From: Stutzerimonas frequens
Lineage (GTDB): Bacteria; Pseudomonadota; Gammaproteobacteria; Pseudomonadales; Pseudomonadaceae
Length of the DNA: 64,000 nt
Direction of reading: 5' to 3'
Assembly (NCBI RefSeq): GCF_024448335.1
Contig: NZ_JAMOHM010000002.1
Coordinates: 372,001-436,000 of the forward strand
Position numbers and translations under genes: made by a program. Positions within the stretch are counted from its first letter, which is position 1, and every line of letters starts with the position of its first letter. The notes beneath the pieces are model-generated. The model was not told where the DNA came from, ran no database searches, and worked only from the letters and a program-made list of their open reading frames with translations. Below, piece by piece: positions 46,399 through 55,125 of this stretch.

Positions 46399-47871
46399 TC
46401 AGTCGCCCGCCTCGCCAACCGTTTCGGCGCCGGCCCGCTCCAGCCAGTCGCCCGGCAGGCGCTTGCTGGCCCGAGCGCCAAGCGCCTTGAGTTGCTCGGC
46501 GCGCCCTACCAGATTGCCGCGCCCATCACTGAGCTTGGTGCGCGCTGCCAGGTAGGCGCGATCGAGCTGCTGCAACCGGCTGCCGATTTCGTCGAGGTCC
46601 TGAATGAAGGCGACGAACTTGTCGTACAGTGCCCCGGCCTTCTCGGCGATCTCGCGCGCGTTCTGGCTCTGCCGCTCCTGCCGCCAGAGGCTGTCGATGA
46701 CTCGCAGGGTGGCCAGCAGCGTGGTCGGGCTGACGATTACCACATGCCGACCATAGGCCTCCTGAAACAGCTCCGGGTCGGCCTGCAAGGCCGCCGCGAA
46801 CGCCGCCTCGATCGGAACGAACAGCAATACGAAGTCCAGACTGTGCAGCCCATCCAGACGCTGGTAATCCTTCACCGACAGCCCTTTCAAATGGCTGCGC
46901 AGCGATTGCACATGCTGCTTCAGCGCCAAGGCACGACTGTTATCGTCTTCGGCACAGGTCAGCGCCTGATAGGCGGTCAGGCTGACCTTCGCATCCACCA
47001 CCACCTGCTTGTCACCGGGCAAGCGAATCAGCACGTCCGGCTGAAAGCGCTCGCCATCGGGACTCTTCAGACTGACCTGCGTCTGGTACTCGCGGCCCTT
47101 CTCCAGCCCTGCATGTTCCAGCACTCGCTCCAGCACCAGTTCACCCCAGTTGCCCTGGGTTTTCTGGCCCTGCAGCGCGCGCGTCAGGTTGGTCGCTTCA
47201 TCGCCCAGCCGCTGGTTCAGCTGCTGCAAACGTTCCAGCTCGCGGGCCAGGGAAAAGCGCTCGCGCGCCTCGTTCTGATAGCTTTCCTCGACGCGTTTCT
47301 CGAACGTCTGGATACGCTCCTTCAACGGCTCCAGCAGCTGCCCCAGCCTCTCGTGACTGGACTCGCTGAAGCGCTGTTCGCGCTCGTCGAAGATTTTGCC
47401 GGCGAGCTCGGCGAACTGCGCGCGCAGCTCGTCACGGGCAGCCTGAAGATCAGCGAGACGCTGCTGATGCGAGTTCTGCTGTTCGCGCAGTTCGGCATCC
47501 AGGGCGGCATGGGCCGCGCTCAGGCGTCGCAGCTCGCCCTGCTGCGCGTCACGTTCGGCCTGCAGGTCGGCGATACTTTCAAGATCCTCGTCACGCTGGG
47601 CCCGCAGCAACTCGATCTCACGACGCAACGCCGCCAGCTCGGCGTGCTGTGCTGATCGAATGCTGTTCAACTCGGCAAGCTCGCCCCTGCAGCCGTCGAG
47701 CTGAGCCGCCAGACCTTGCTCGGCGAGCACCGCCTGACGGAGGCGCTCATCGAGGGCTGCCTGCTCGGCGCGGCCAGCAGCCAGGTGCCGCTGGAGGGAC
47801 AGACAGAGCCCGGCCAGGGCGATCAGGCCGAGCGCCAGGCCAACCAATAGATGAAGGGGATCGAACGACAT
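46399..47871 (-). CDS. rmuC: DNA recombination protein RmuC
   Basis: A 490-residue protein that limits inverted-repeat recombination in E. coli and has a PD-(D/E)XK-like nuclease core. An N-terminal hydrophobic helix (residues 7-25) anchors it. A very long coiled coil fills about 30-210, and the RmuC domain covers about 230-440 with QGNWGELVLERVLEHAGLEK, QPDVLIRLPGDKQVVVDAKVSLTAY and FVPIEAAFAAAL. The DVLIRLPG-VVVDAKV pattern gives the nuclease-type acidic and lysine residues. It is convergent with the MgtC-like gene. Confidence 0.94.
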   Translation of the reverse strand: MSFDPLHLLVGLALGLIALAGLCLSLQRHLAAGRAEQAALDERLRQAVLAEQGLAAQLDGCRGELAELNSIRSAQHAELAALRREIELLRAQRDEDLESIADLQAERDAQQGELRRLSAAHAALDAELREQQNSHQQRLADLQAARDELRAQFAELAGKIFDEREQRFSESSHERLGQLLEPLKERIQTFEKRVEESYQNEARERFSLARELERLQQLNQRLGDEATNLTRALQGQKTQGNWGELVLERVLEHAGLEKGREYQTQVSLKSPDGERFQPDVLIRLPGDKQVVVDAKVSLTAYQALTCAEDDNSRALALKQHVQSLRSHLKGLSVKDYQRLDGLHSLDFVLLFVPIEAAFAAALQADPELFQEAYGRHVVIVSPTTLLATLRVIDSLWRQERQSQNAREIAEKAGALYDKFVAFIQDLDEIGSRLQQLDRAYLAARTKLSDGRGNLVGRAEQLKALGARASKRLPGDWLERAGAETVGEAGD

Positions 47872-47934
47872 GAGAGGCTCCGGCGAAATGCCGGGCAGTA
47901 TAACCAGCCGCAGGAGGCCGGTCAGGCGAGCCGG

Positions 47935-48351
47935 TCAGCCCTTGACGCGCTGAAGGAAGCGCAGGGCTTCCTGGGACCCCTGAGCCGCAGCCTGTTCGAG
48001 CCACTGGCGTGCTTTGGCGGGCTCAGCGTGCTCGGCCTGACTGTACAACCGGCCAAGCTCCAGCTGCGCCTGGCAGTCTCCGGCGCGAGCCGCCTGACGC
48101 AGCAGCTCCAGGCCGATCCGGCGGTCACGCTGGCCATCGCACTCGCAACACAGCAAGCGGCCAAGGCGACTCTGCGCTTCGACCACACCCTCGCGCGCCG
48201 GCTGTTTGAGCAGCCGGCCGGCAATCCGCTTGACCCCTTGCTTGCTGCCCAGCCGCTGGCTGTCGAGCAGCCAGAGCGCCATACGCAGCGGCAGACGCGA
48301 CGGGAAAGCGGAAGGGATCTGACTAGCGGAAACAGAAGTACGCGGTCTCAT
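47935..48351 (-). CDS. Sel1/TPR-like repeat protein
   Basis: A 138-residue protein with about two Sel1-like helical repeats: EAQSRLGRLLC...RRIGLELLRQAARAG and CQAQLELGRLYSQAEHAEPAKARQWLEQAAAQG. The N terminus is Arg/Ser rich (MRPRTSVSASQIPSAF). These repeats make protein-protein contacts; the partner is unknown. The start is set at 48351 because that gives an Arg-Pro N terminus; a second ATG at 48357 is possible. No strong ribosome site decides between them. It lies 63 bases upstream of rmuC on the same strand. Confidence 0.8.
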   Translation of the reverse strand: MRPRTSVSASQIPSAFPSRLPLRMALWLLDSQRLGSKQGVKRIAGRLLKQPAREGVVEAQSRLGRLLCCECDGQRDRRIGLELLRQAARAGDCQAQLELGRLYSQAEHAEPAKARQWLEQAAAQGSQEALRFLQRVKG

Positions 48352-48456
48352 GCACATCAAGGGCTGGATGGATAAGGCCGCGCACTCTACTCCTTTTTCG
48401 ACAGAGTTAAAGTCTTGTCAAAAGCGAAAAAATTAGATCCATATCACACACCTTAG

Positions 48457-48479
48457 TAATCCACAGAAGCTGTGGATAA
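48457..48479. repeat. Inverted pair of DnaA-box-like sequences
   Basis: TAATCCACA (48457-48465) faces TGTGGATAA (48471-48479), which on the opposite strand is a perfect DnaA consensus TTATCCACA. The core ATCCACAG-AAG-CTGTGGAT is a perfect eight-base repeat with a three-base spacer. Confidence 0.75.
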
Positions 48480-48554
48480 CTCGGTGGACAAACAGCAGAC
48501 AAATCTCTCGATCCCGCGTCTCATGGGGGCTGCGGTTAAACTGACGCTTTTTTC

Positions 48555-48587
48555 ACCAATGAAAAAATTGCTTATTTTTCAATTGGT
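48555..48587. repeat. AT-rich imperfect inverted repeat
   Basis: ACCAATGAAAAA and TTTTTCAATTGGT pair over 12 bases with one bulged A, around an eight-base centre (ATTGCTTA). It could be an operator or an RNA hairpin in a leader. Confidence 0.6.
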
Positions 48588-48826
48588 TATTAACGATCTA
48601 TGGATTCCAGGCGTTTGCGACAGTTTGTCATAAGCGCTTGACAGACGGCTTTCCCAAATGTGCACAAGTTCAGCGCACCGGACGCAAAGCGGCTTGCCAC
48701 AAGGGTTGCAGCGCCACAGGAACGAACTTTTTCGTAATCTTGGTGTCCTGCGGTGCACCTCGCCGGCGCACGGTCGCCACGGCCGTTCTACGGCTATGCT
48801 GTAGCCCTCGCTTTATGGATGCAGCC

Positions 48827-51412
48827 ATGACCAAACCGTGGAGAACCGTTTTACTACTGTGCGTCGGGCTGCTCGCCTTGCTCCTGGTGCTCGCCGCGTT
48901 CGCCTGGCATCAGTGGCAGGGGTTCAAACACGAACAGGGCATCGAGCAGCTGGACTGGCAAGGGCTGCGGCTCTCATCCAGCGGTATCTCGGCAAAACGC
49001 GTGCGCTACATCCAAGCGCCGGAAAACGGCCCCAGCCTGGCTACCGAGGCCACCAACATCACACTGGATTTAGCCAGCTTTTTTCACCCATTACCGCCTC
49101 GTTCGCTGCATATCGAACAGCTTGAGCTGGACATCCGCTCATCTACCTCCGCCGGCGATAGCGAGCCGCCAGCAACGAATCTCGAGCAGTACGAACGATG
49201 GGCCGCCTGGCTCCCGCAGCGATTAACCATAGCGGATCTGCGGGTCAGCCTACCCTGCGCCAAGGGGCGCTGCGACGAACGGGGGGCACTGCGGTTCGAG
49301 CGGAAGGGCGAATCGTTGCTGCCGCTGGCTGGCCGCCTCGACCTCCGGCGCAACGAACATAGGCTTTCAATGATCATCGATGCACAGAGCGCTGGGCCAG
49401 GGAACAGCCTCATTCTGGCCACACTGGCTATCGACGACCAACCACGACTGGAAGCCCGCAACCGGCTGCAGCACTCAGGCGAGACGCTGCAATGGGACGG
49501 CACCCTTTCCATGGGCAACCTACCGGAGGCACCCTGGCTCCTGGATTGGCTCGGCGAGTGGACGGCCACCCCAACCGCCGCCCTGCCAGATATGCCAACC
49601 GACATGCGCATCGGTGCGGGCTGGGCACTGGCCCTGGCGCAGACCGTCGGCGGCACCTACGACTGGTCGAACGCAGCCGGCGAGCTGCGCCTCTCTGCGC
49701 ACATCCCGGCCGCCTGGCCGATCGTAGGCCTCGGGGAGCTGCAGGGCGACCTCGACCTGGCCGCTCGAGGGCAGGATGGACTGTGGTTGCCAACCGAACT
49801 GAAAGCCAACCTACAACTGCGTCCAGCGTCCACCCTGCTGACGGACGTGCCGGCCGCGCTACGCCCAAGCCAGCTGAATATCAGCGTCGAGCCAATTGCC
49901 ACTCAGGTGACGCGAGGGCAGCTACCCGTGCAACTTCGACTGGACGCCCAGGGCGGCGCGCCGTCCAGCCTGCAGGCGCGCATGCGACTGGCGACCTCCC
50001 CCCCGTATTCGCTGGACATCGAGCAGGCCCGCCTACAGACACGCAGTACGCGGCTGCAGCTGGACGCCCTGACGCTGCAGAACCTCGACGCCACTCTGGA
50101 TTTCTCTGGTCGTGCCGACCTCCAGAAGGTCGAGCTGCAGCTGCAGAAATCATCCCAAGCCAAGCTGGCCCGCCTCGCCACGGGCGAGGTCGTCGCCAGT
50201 CAGTTGAGCGCGACGCTGCCACGCACACTGGCTCTGAAGATCGAGCGCAACCTTGAGCAACCAACCGCCTGGCGTGCCGAAGGGCCGCTGGAGCTGCGCC
50301 TGAGTCGTCTCGAACACCCGCTGCTGCTCGCCCAGGGCTGGCGCTGGAGCGGCCAACTGAAAGCCGACAGTACCGCATTGGACGCCAATGGCTCCGTGAG
50401 CAACGATGCCGGACTGACAATGGCGGTTAACCTCGAGCAGCGCTGGAACGGACCCTTGCAGGTCGGCGGCAAGCTGCAGGAAATTTTCCTGCGCGCCGGC
50501 AACCCGATCGCCGGCAGCCTGGTCACATGGCCGGCGTCGCTTGAGCTCAGCAGTGGTCGCCTGTCGGGCGACGGCAAGCTGACACTGCCCGCTGGCAATG
50601 GCAAACCAACTGCAAACCTGACGCTCGAAGCGCGAGGACTGGCCGGCATCTTCGACCGCAGCGAGATTTCCGGACTCGATGCACGCCTGACCGCCCAACT
50701 GCGGCGCGACCGCCTACGACTGGACGTCAGCGAACTACGGCTGGTCGAGCTCAACCCCGGCTTCACCTTCGGCCCGTTGCTGTTGCGCGGGCATTACGAG
50801 GCCGCGATCGACCAGCCGGCAAAGGGACGCCTGACCTGGCAGATCGCAGAAACCCAGATTCTCGGTGGGCGCTTCTGGTTGCCGGCCGGCGCCCTTGACC
50901 TTGCGGCACCACAGCAACGGCTCAGCGCCCGGCTCGAGGGCGTGCAACTAGGCGACGTGCTCGCCGCCTATCCGACCGAAGGCCTCGGCGGCAGCGGTGT
51001 GATCGACGGCAGTTTCGACGTGCAGCGCAGCGCAGAAGGGCTGAGCGTGCGGGATGGCAAGCTCGCCGCGCGTGCGCCTGGCGGCGTGTTGCGCTTTCGC
51101 TCGCCGAAGATCGAAGCCCTCGGCCAGGCGAACCCGGCCATGAAGATCGTCACCGAAGCCCTGCACGATTTTCACTATGATCTGCTCACCAGCGACGTTC
51201 GCTATGATGAGAACGGCAAGCTGAACCTCGGGCTGCGCCTGAACGGCCACAACCCGGCCCTGGAAGGCGGTCGGCCGATCAACTTCTCGATCAATCTGGA
51301 AGAGGACATTCCGGCGCTGTTGACCAGCTTGCAGCTAAGCGACCGGGTAAGCGAGACCATTCAACGACGGGTGCAGGAACGCCTCAGGCAAGGCAATGCA
51401 GACCCGCAATAG
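48827..51412 (+). CDS. ydbH: YdbH-family AsmA-like envelope protein
   Basis: An 861-residue protein with one N-terminal membrane helix (about residues 8-28) and a long beta-rich periplasmic body. It ends in the YdbH block with GGRPINFSINLEEDIPALLTSLQLSDRV. In E. coli, YdbH, TamB and YhdP are partly redundant AsmA-like proteins thought to bridge the envelope and move phospholipids to the outer membrane, and YdbH works with the lipoprotein YnbE. Both ynbE and ydbL follow immediately here (17 and 8 bases), so the operon is complete. The start is the ATG at 48827; an in-frame ATG four codons upstream also exists. The sequence of the body is poorly conserved, as usual for this family. Confidence 0.9.
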   Translation: MTKPWRTVLLLCVGLLALLLVLAAFAWHQWQGFKHEQGIEQLDWQGLRLSSSGISAKRVRYIQAPENGPSLATEATNITLDLASFFHPLPPRSLHIEQLELDIRSSTSAGDSEPPATNLEQYERWAAWLPQRLTIADLRVSLPCAKGRCDERGALRFERKGESLLPLAGRLDLRRNEHRLSMIIDAQSAGPGNSLILATLAIDDQPRLEARNRLQHSGETLQWDGTLSMGNLPEAPWLLDWLGEWTATPTAALPDMPTDMRIGAGWALALAQTVGGTYDWSNAAGELRLSAHIPAAWPIVGLGELQGDLDLAARGQDGLWLPTELKANLQLRPASTLLTDVPAALRPSQLNISVEPIATQVTRGQLPVQLRLDAQGGAPSSLQARMRLATSPPYSLDIEQARLQTRSTRLQLDALTLQNLDATLDFSGRADLQKVELQLQKSSQAKLARLATGEVVASQLSATLPRTLALKIERNLEQPTAWRAEGPLELRLSRLEHPLLLAQGWRWSGQLKADSTALDANGSVSNDAGLTMAVNLEQRWNGPLQVGGKLQEIFLRAGNPIAGSLVTWPASLELSSGRLSGDGKLTLPAGNGKPTANLTLEARGLAGIFDRSEISGLDARLTAQLRRDRLRLDVSELRLVELNPGFTFGPLLLRGHYEAAIDQPAKGRLTWQIAETQILGGRFWLPAGALDLAAPQQRLSARLEGVQLGDVLAAYPTEGLGGSGVIDGSFDVQRSAEGLSVRDGKLAARAPGGVLRFRSPKIEALGQANPAMKIVTEALHDFHYDLLTSDVRYDENGKLNLGLRLNGHNPALEGGRPINFSINLEEDIPALLTSLQLSDRVSETIQRRVQERLRQGNADPQ

Positions 51413-51429
51413 ACACAGGAGAAACCGCC

Positions 51430-51621
51430 ATGCGGTTGCGCCATACGCTGACCATTGTGCTGCTGGGTCTCTTCGCCAGCGCCTGTACACCGCGGGTGGA
51501 ACTGGCCGTGCCGAACGAGCCAATCAATATCAACCTGAACGTGAAGATCGAGCACGAGATTTATATCCGCGTGGACAAGCAGCTCGACTCGATCATCAAC
51601 CAAGACAGCGGACTGTTCTGA
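51430..51621 (+). CDS. ynbE: YnbE-family small outer-membrane lipoprotein
   Basis: A 63-residue lipoprotein. The signal peptide ends in LGLFASAC, with the lipid-bearing cysteine at 19. The mature part contains the family strand PININLNVKIEHEIYIRVDKQ, which in E. coli forms beta-stacked multimers and joins the C terminus of YdbH to make an intermembrane bridge. It lies 17 bases after ydbH and 8 bases before ydbL. Confidence 0.93.
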   Translation: MRLRHTLTIVLLGLFASACTPRVELAVPNEPININLNVKIEHEIYIRVDKQLDSIINQDSGLF

Positions 51622-51629
51622 GGACGACC

Positions 51630-51974
51630 ATGAAAGCCTATCTGAAACTGACCAGCCTGCTCCTGGCGCTCCTGCTGGCCCTGCCCGCCGCGGCCATGAC
51701 CCTCAACGAAGCCATGTCCGCCCTGGGCGAGGCCAAGGCCAGTGGCGTGCTCGGTGAGAAGCCCGACGGCTACCTCGGCGTGGTGCGCTCCAGCCAGAAC
51801 GCCGAGGACATCGCCAGCCAGATCAACCAGGCGCGCCGCGCCGAGTATCACCGCGTCGCCAAGCAGAACGGCATCAGCGTCAGCGACGTCGAAGCCATCG
51901 CCGGCAAGAAGGCCATCGAAAAGACGCCGCCCGGCCAGATCATCCAGCTCAACGGCAACTGGGTCCGCAAGTGA
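51630..51974 (+). CDS. ydbL: YdbL family periplasmic protein (DUF1318)
   Basis: A 114-residue exported protein. Signal peptide residues 1-22 (LLLALLLALPAAAMT) are followed by a helical DUF1318 domain with AKASGVLGEKPDGYLGVV, INQARRAEYHRVAKQNG and a C-terminal IIQLNGNWVRK. In E. coli, YdbL is reported to chaperone the YdbH-YnbE bridge and prevent YnbE over-multimerisation. It is the last gene of the operon. Confidence 0.92.
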   Translation: MKAYLKLTSLLLALLLALPAAAMTLNEAMSALGEAKASGVLGEKPDGYLGVVRSSQNAEDIASQINQARRAEYHRVAKQNGISVSDVEAIAGKKAIEKTPPGQIIQLNGNWVRK

Positions 51975-52027
51975 CCTCAGACGATGGCCGGGCCTGCCTG
52001 GCCATCGCTCCCACCGCCCATCGACGC

Positions 52028-52336
52028 CTACAGCAGCGTCAGGCTGTGTGCCCTGACCACCAGCGACTTCTGCCGAAACCTGCACTCCAGATCGACGCGA
52101 TACTGCGCCCACCAGTCCCGGTCCAGCTCATCGACCATCACTTCGTAGACCACCGTCTCGTCTCGCACCGCGTGCTCGCCGTCCTCCCGCCAGTAGCCAT
52201 TGGCCGGCGCACGGCTGTAGGTGGTCAAACCGCCGAAGCGCTCGATCAGCTCCTCGCTCACGGTGCGAAAGAGCGACCTCGGCAACGCCTGCTGATCGTT
52301 GTCGTAAAGCGGCAACAGCAACTGGACAAGGAACAT
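52028..52336 (-). CDS. Small conserved protein of unknown function
   Basis: A 102-residue protein starting MFLVQLLLPLYDN. It is probably soluble: a short beta-rich N terminus, a helix (SLFRTVSEELIERFGGLTTY), then strands with VVYEVMVDELDRDWWAQYR and LECRFRQKSLVVRAH. I do not recognise a function; it has the look of a small alpha/beta ferredoxin-like fold. In-frame starts upstream add no conserved sequence. It lies 53 bases after convergent ydbL and 72 bases downstream of polB on the same strand. Confidence 0.7.
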   Translation of the reverse strand: MFLVQLLLPLYDNDQQALPRSLFRTVSEELIERFGGLTTYSRAPANGYWREDGEHAVRDETVVYEVMVDELDRDWWAQYRVDLECRFRQKSLVVRAHSLTLL

Positions 52337-52408
52337 ACGCGACCTCGGCGAGGAAAGTGGGAGCAAGCATTCGACCCCGCACTGCCGGAGATGACGCCCG
52401 GCTGGCGG

Positions 52409-54772
52409 TCAGAACAGCCCCAGCTGCCCGTCGATCAGCGAGGCGAAGTCGTCGCCGACAAAGGGCAGGATCGCGTCCGCCACTGGCTGCAGCTGGCGCG
52501 TCACGTAGTGGTCGTAGTCGACGGCAGAGGTGCGCGCCTCCAGTGGCTCAGGGCCGGCGACGGTGATCAGGTAGCTGATCCAGCCGCCGTTCTGATACTG
52601 CCGCGGACGACCAAGGCGGTCATTGCACTCGTCGGCCAGGTGCGCCGCCCGCACATGCGGCGGCACGTTGCGCTGGTAGTCGTCCAGCCGGCGACGCAGG
52701 CGCTTGCGGTAAACCAGCAGCTCGTCGAACTCGCCAGCCAGAGTTCGGCGCACATACTCACGCACGTAATCCTGGTGCGGCTGGCGGTGGAAGATGCGCA
52801 GGTACAGCTCCTGCTGAAAGCGCTGCGCCAGCGGCGACCAGTCCGTGCGCACGGTTTCCAGCCCCTTGAACACCATGCCGTCGCTACCATCCGCGCGCGT
52901 GACCAGGCCGGCATAACGCTTCTTGCTACCCTCCTCGGCGCCGCGGATCGTCGGCATCAGGAAGCGCCGGAAGTGCGTTTCGTACTGCAACTCCAGGGCA
53001 CTGCTCAAGCCATACTCGTCACGCAGATGCCCACGCCACCAGTCGTTGATCCGCTGTACCAGGTCGCGACCGATGCGTTCGGCCGCCTCATCCGAATGCG
53101 CTCGGCCCAGCCAGACGAACGTCGAGTCGGTGTCGCCGTAGATCACCACGTGACCCTCGGCCTCGATCAGTTCCCGCGTGCGGCGCATGATCTCGTGGCC
53201 ACGCAGGGTGATCGACGATGCCAGCCGCGAGTCGAAAAAGCGACAACCACTGGAGCCGAGCACGCCGTAGAAGGCATTCATGATGATCTTCAGCGCCTGT
53301 GACAACGGTTTGTTGTGCTCGCGCTTCGCCGCCTCGCGCCCTTCCCAGACGCGCTCGACGATGGCCGGCAGGCAATGCCGGGTGCGCGAGAAGCGCGCCC
53401 CGCGAAAGCCTGCAACCGATGCCTCGTCGGTCGGCTGGCGCAGCCCCTCGATCAGCCCCACGGGGTCGATGAGGAAGGTGCGGATGATCGATGGGTACAG
53501 GCTCTTGTAGTCCAGCACCAGCACCGATTCGTATAGCCCCGGCTGCGAGTCCATCACGAAACCGCCCGGGCTCGCCTCACCCTGGCGCGCGCCCAGGTTA
53601 GGCGCAACGAAGCCCTGCCGGTGCATCAACGGCAGATAAAGATGCTCGAACGCCGCCACCGAACCGCCGCTGCGATCTGCCGCAAGGCCGGTGACAGTGG
53701 CTCGCTCGAGGAGAAACGTCAGCAGCTCGGTATGGGCGAAGATGCGCGTCACCAGCTCGCAATCCTTGAGGTTGTAGCGGGCCAGCGCCGGCTTGTCCTC
53801 GGCGAACATACGGTCGATCTCCGCCATGCGCTGGTAGGGGTTGTCGATCGCCTTGCCCTCCCCCAGCAAGGTCTGGGCGACATTCTCCAGACTGAACGAG
53901 GGGAAGCTCCAGGTCGCCGAGCGCAACGCCTCGATACCGTCGATGATCAGCCGGCCCTCGGCCGCGGCGAAGAAGTGATTACTGCGTGCGCCATGCTCGC
54001 GCCATTCCATCGTCGCCCCGGCGCGCCCCAGGCGCAGCGGCACCTGCAAGCGCTGCGCATGTTCATGCAGTACCCGCAGGTCGAACTGCACCAGATTCCA
54101 GCCGATGATCGCGTCCGGGTCGTGTTCGGCGAACCAGGTGTTCAGCCGTTCGAGCAACTGGCTTCGGCTTTCGCAGTACTCCAGAGAAAAATCGACGGCC
54201 GAAGCATCGCCGTTTTCCGGGCCGAGCATATAGACCTGACGCTGGCCGCAGCCCTCCAGGGCAATGGAATACAGATCGCCACGGGCCGTGGTCTCGATGT
54301 CCAGCGAGACCAGCCTGAGCCTCGGACGATAGTCCGCCGCGGGTTTGAGCTGCACGGGTGAGGCGTCATAGCGATCGGCGCCATCCTCGAAACACACCGG
54401 TGCGGTGATGAAGCGCTCCATGAGGTAACGCTCGGGCGGCCTGATATCCGCCTCGTAGACATCCACACCGACATCGCGCAGCCGCCGCGCGCAGTCCATC
54501 AGTCGGCGATGCGACCGGCAGTACAGCCCCATGACCGGGCGATGATGGAAGTCGTGCAGGTCGAGCGGCCGCAGCTCAATGTCAGGCTCTTGTCGCAGCA
54601 TGGACTCGACGAAAGCGCGCCGCTCCTGCGCAAAGAAGGCGACCGAATGCCGGTACGGCACGCACACCCGCCGCGCCCCGCTGTCGGTGGCGAGCCAGAA
54701 ACTCACCTCGGTACCCGCAGGCGTCTCTCGCCAGTGACGGGTCAGGATAAAACCCTGCTGCAACTGCGACAT
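52409..54772 (-). CDS. polB: DNA polymerase II (family B)
   Basis: A 787-residue repair polymerase, close to the 783 of E. coli Pol II. Exonuclease motifs are SLDIET (D158, E160), [14 protein letters not shown] (Exo II) and YNLKDCELV (Exo III). Polymerase motifs are A ([15 protein letters not shown]), B ([13 protein letters not shown]) and C (YGDTDST at about 545-551). All catalytic acids are present, so proofreading and synthesis are expected. The ATG at 54772 has a GGGGAGG upstream; the longer open frame would cross the tRNA-Ser terminator. I do not see an obvious LexA box in the 130 bases before it. Confidence 0.96.
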   Translation of the reverse strand: MSQLQQGFILTRHWRETPAGTEVSFWLATDSGARRVCVPYRHSVAFFAQERRAFVESMLRQEPDIELRPLDLHDFHHRPVMGLYCRSHRRLMDCARRLRDVGVDVYEADIRPPERYLMERFITAPVCFEDGADRYDASPVQLKPAADYRPRLRLVSLDIETTARGDLYSIALEGCGQRQVYMLGPENGDASAVDFSLEYCESRSQLLERLNTWFAEHDPDAIIGWNLVQFDLRVLHEHAQRLQVPLRLGRAGATMEWREHGARSNHFFAAAEGRLIIDGIEALRSATWSFPSFSLENVAQTLLGEGKAIDNPYQRMAEIDRMFAEDKPALARYNLKDCELVTRIFAHTELLTFLLERATVTGLAADRSGGSVAAFEHLYLPLMHRQGFVAPNLGARQGEASPGGFVMDSQPGLYESVLVLDYKSLYPSIIRTFLIDPVGLIEGLRQPTDEASVAGFRGARFSRTRHCLPAIVERVWEGREAAKREHNKPLSQALKIIMNAFYGVLGSSGCRFFDSRLASSITLRGHEIMRRTRELIEAEGHVVIYGDTDSTFVWLGRAHSDEAAERIGRDLVQRINDWWRGHLRDEYGLSSALELQYETHFRRFLMPTIRGAEEGSKKRYAGLVTRADGSDGMVFKGLETVRTDWSPLAQRFQQELYLRIFHRQPHQDYVREYVRRTLAGEFDELLVYRKRLRRRLDDYQRNVPPHVRAAHLADECNDRLGRPRQYQNGGWISYLITVAGPEPLEARTSAVDYDHYVTRQLQPVADAILPFVGDDFASLIDGQLGLF

Positions 54773-54871
54773 CAGCCTCCCCGGCACCTGAATGAACAGC
54801 AAGCCCGTCCTCTCCCAGGCAGGTCGTATCGCATACCGATGCACCGCACGGTAAACGCCAACCCAGAAAAG

Positions 54872-54905
54872 CAAAAACCCCCGCACTCTCGCGAGTACAG
54901 GGGTT
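54872..54905 (-). terminator. Terminator of tRNA-Ser
   Basis: On the minus strand AACCCC and GGGGTT flank a hairpin whose inner part is ACTCGCGAGAGT, followed by TTTTTGCTTTT. It lies 15 bases past the tRNA-Ser 3' end and before polB. Confidence 0.75.
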
Positions 54906-54919
54906 CAGGCTACATGTAA

Positions 54920-55009
54920 TGGCGGAGAGATAGGGATTTGAACCCTAGGTACCCGCGAAGGTACAACGGATTTCGAATCCGTCCCGTTCGGCCACTCCGG
55001 CATCTCTCC
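54920..55009 (-). tRNA. tRNA-Ser (anticodon CGA)
   Basis: A 90-base class II tRNA with encoded CCA. Acceptor GGAGAGA pairs with TCTCTCC, the anticodon stem-loop ACGGATTCGAAATCCGT has CGA, a long variable arm (TTGTACCTTCGCGGGTACC) follows, and the T arm is AGGGTTTCAATCCCT, with a GTTTC in place of the usual GTTCA/GTTCG order. Decodes UCG. Confidence 0.96.
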
Positions 55010-55019
55010 AGCGGCGCGC

Positions 55020-55047
55020 ATCATAGCAGCTGGATCGGCTTTGTCGA
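55020..55047 (-). promoter_or_regulatory. Promoter of tRNA-Ser
   Basis: On the minus strand TCGACA (55047-55042) and TATGAT (55025-55020) are spaced by 16 bases, followed by a GC-rich GCGCGCCGC discriminator. The tRNA starts 10 bases after the -10 box. A growth-rate or stringent response is expected from this layout. Confidence 0.75.
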
Positions 55048-55125
55048 ACCCCAACTGCACAGATTTTTTACCGTTTTTCAGCCGTTTGCACGGTCGGGCA
55101 GTCGACTCCGGTCGCCCTGCACCCT

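Larger units (their letters stand above)
48352..48826. other. 475-base AT-rich intergenic region with two inverted repeats
   Basis: No coding region is convincing here: an open frame running in from 48638 only prolongs ydbH upstream without a ribosome site and lacks family similarity. The region is AT richer than its surroundings between about 48400 and 48610. It holds a DnaA-box-like inverted repeat at 48457-48479, an AT-rich inverted repeat at 48555-48587, and a TTGACA at 48638-48643. Promoters for the divergent Sel1 gene and ydbH must lie inside it. I see no clear small RNA. Confidence 0.6.

Noticed and set aside
48638..48826. N-terminal extension of ydbH or a small gene before it
   Set aside because: No ribosome site is seen and the membrane helix of YdbH should be near the N terminus, which fits the ATG at 48827.
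48352..48826. A chromosomal or plasmid replication origin
   Set aside because: Only one pair of DnaA-like boxes is present, with no dnaA, dnaN, rep gene or 13-mer array nearby.
54772..54886. Extended polB start
   Set aside because: The extension runs through the tRNA-Ser terminator hairpin; the ATG at 54772 has a strong ribosome site.
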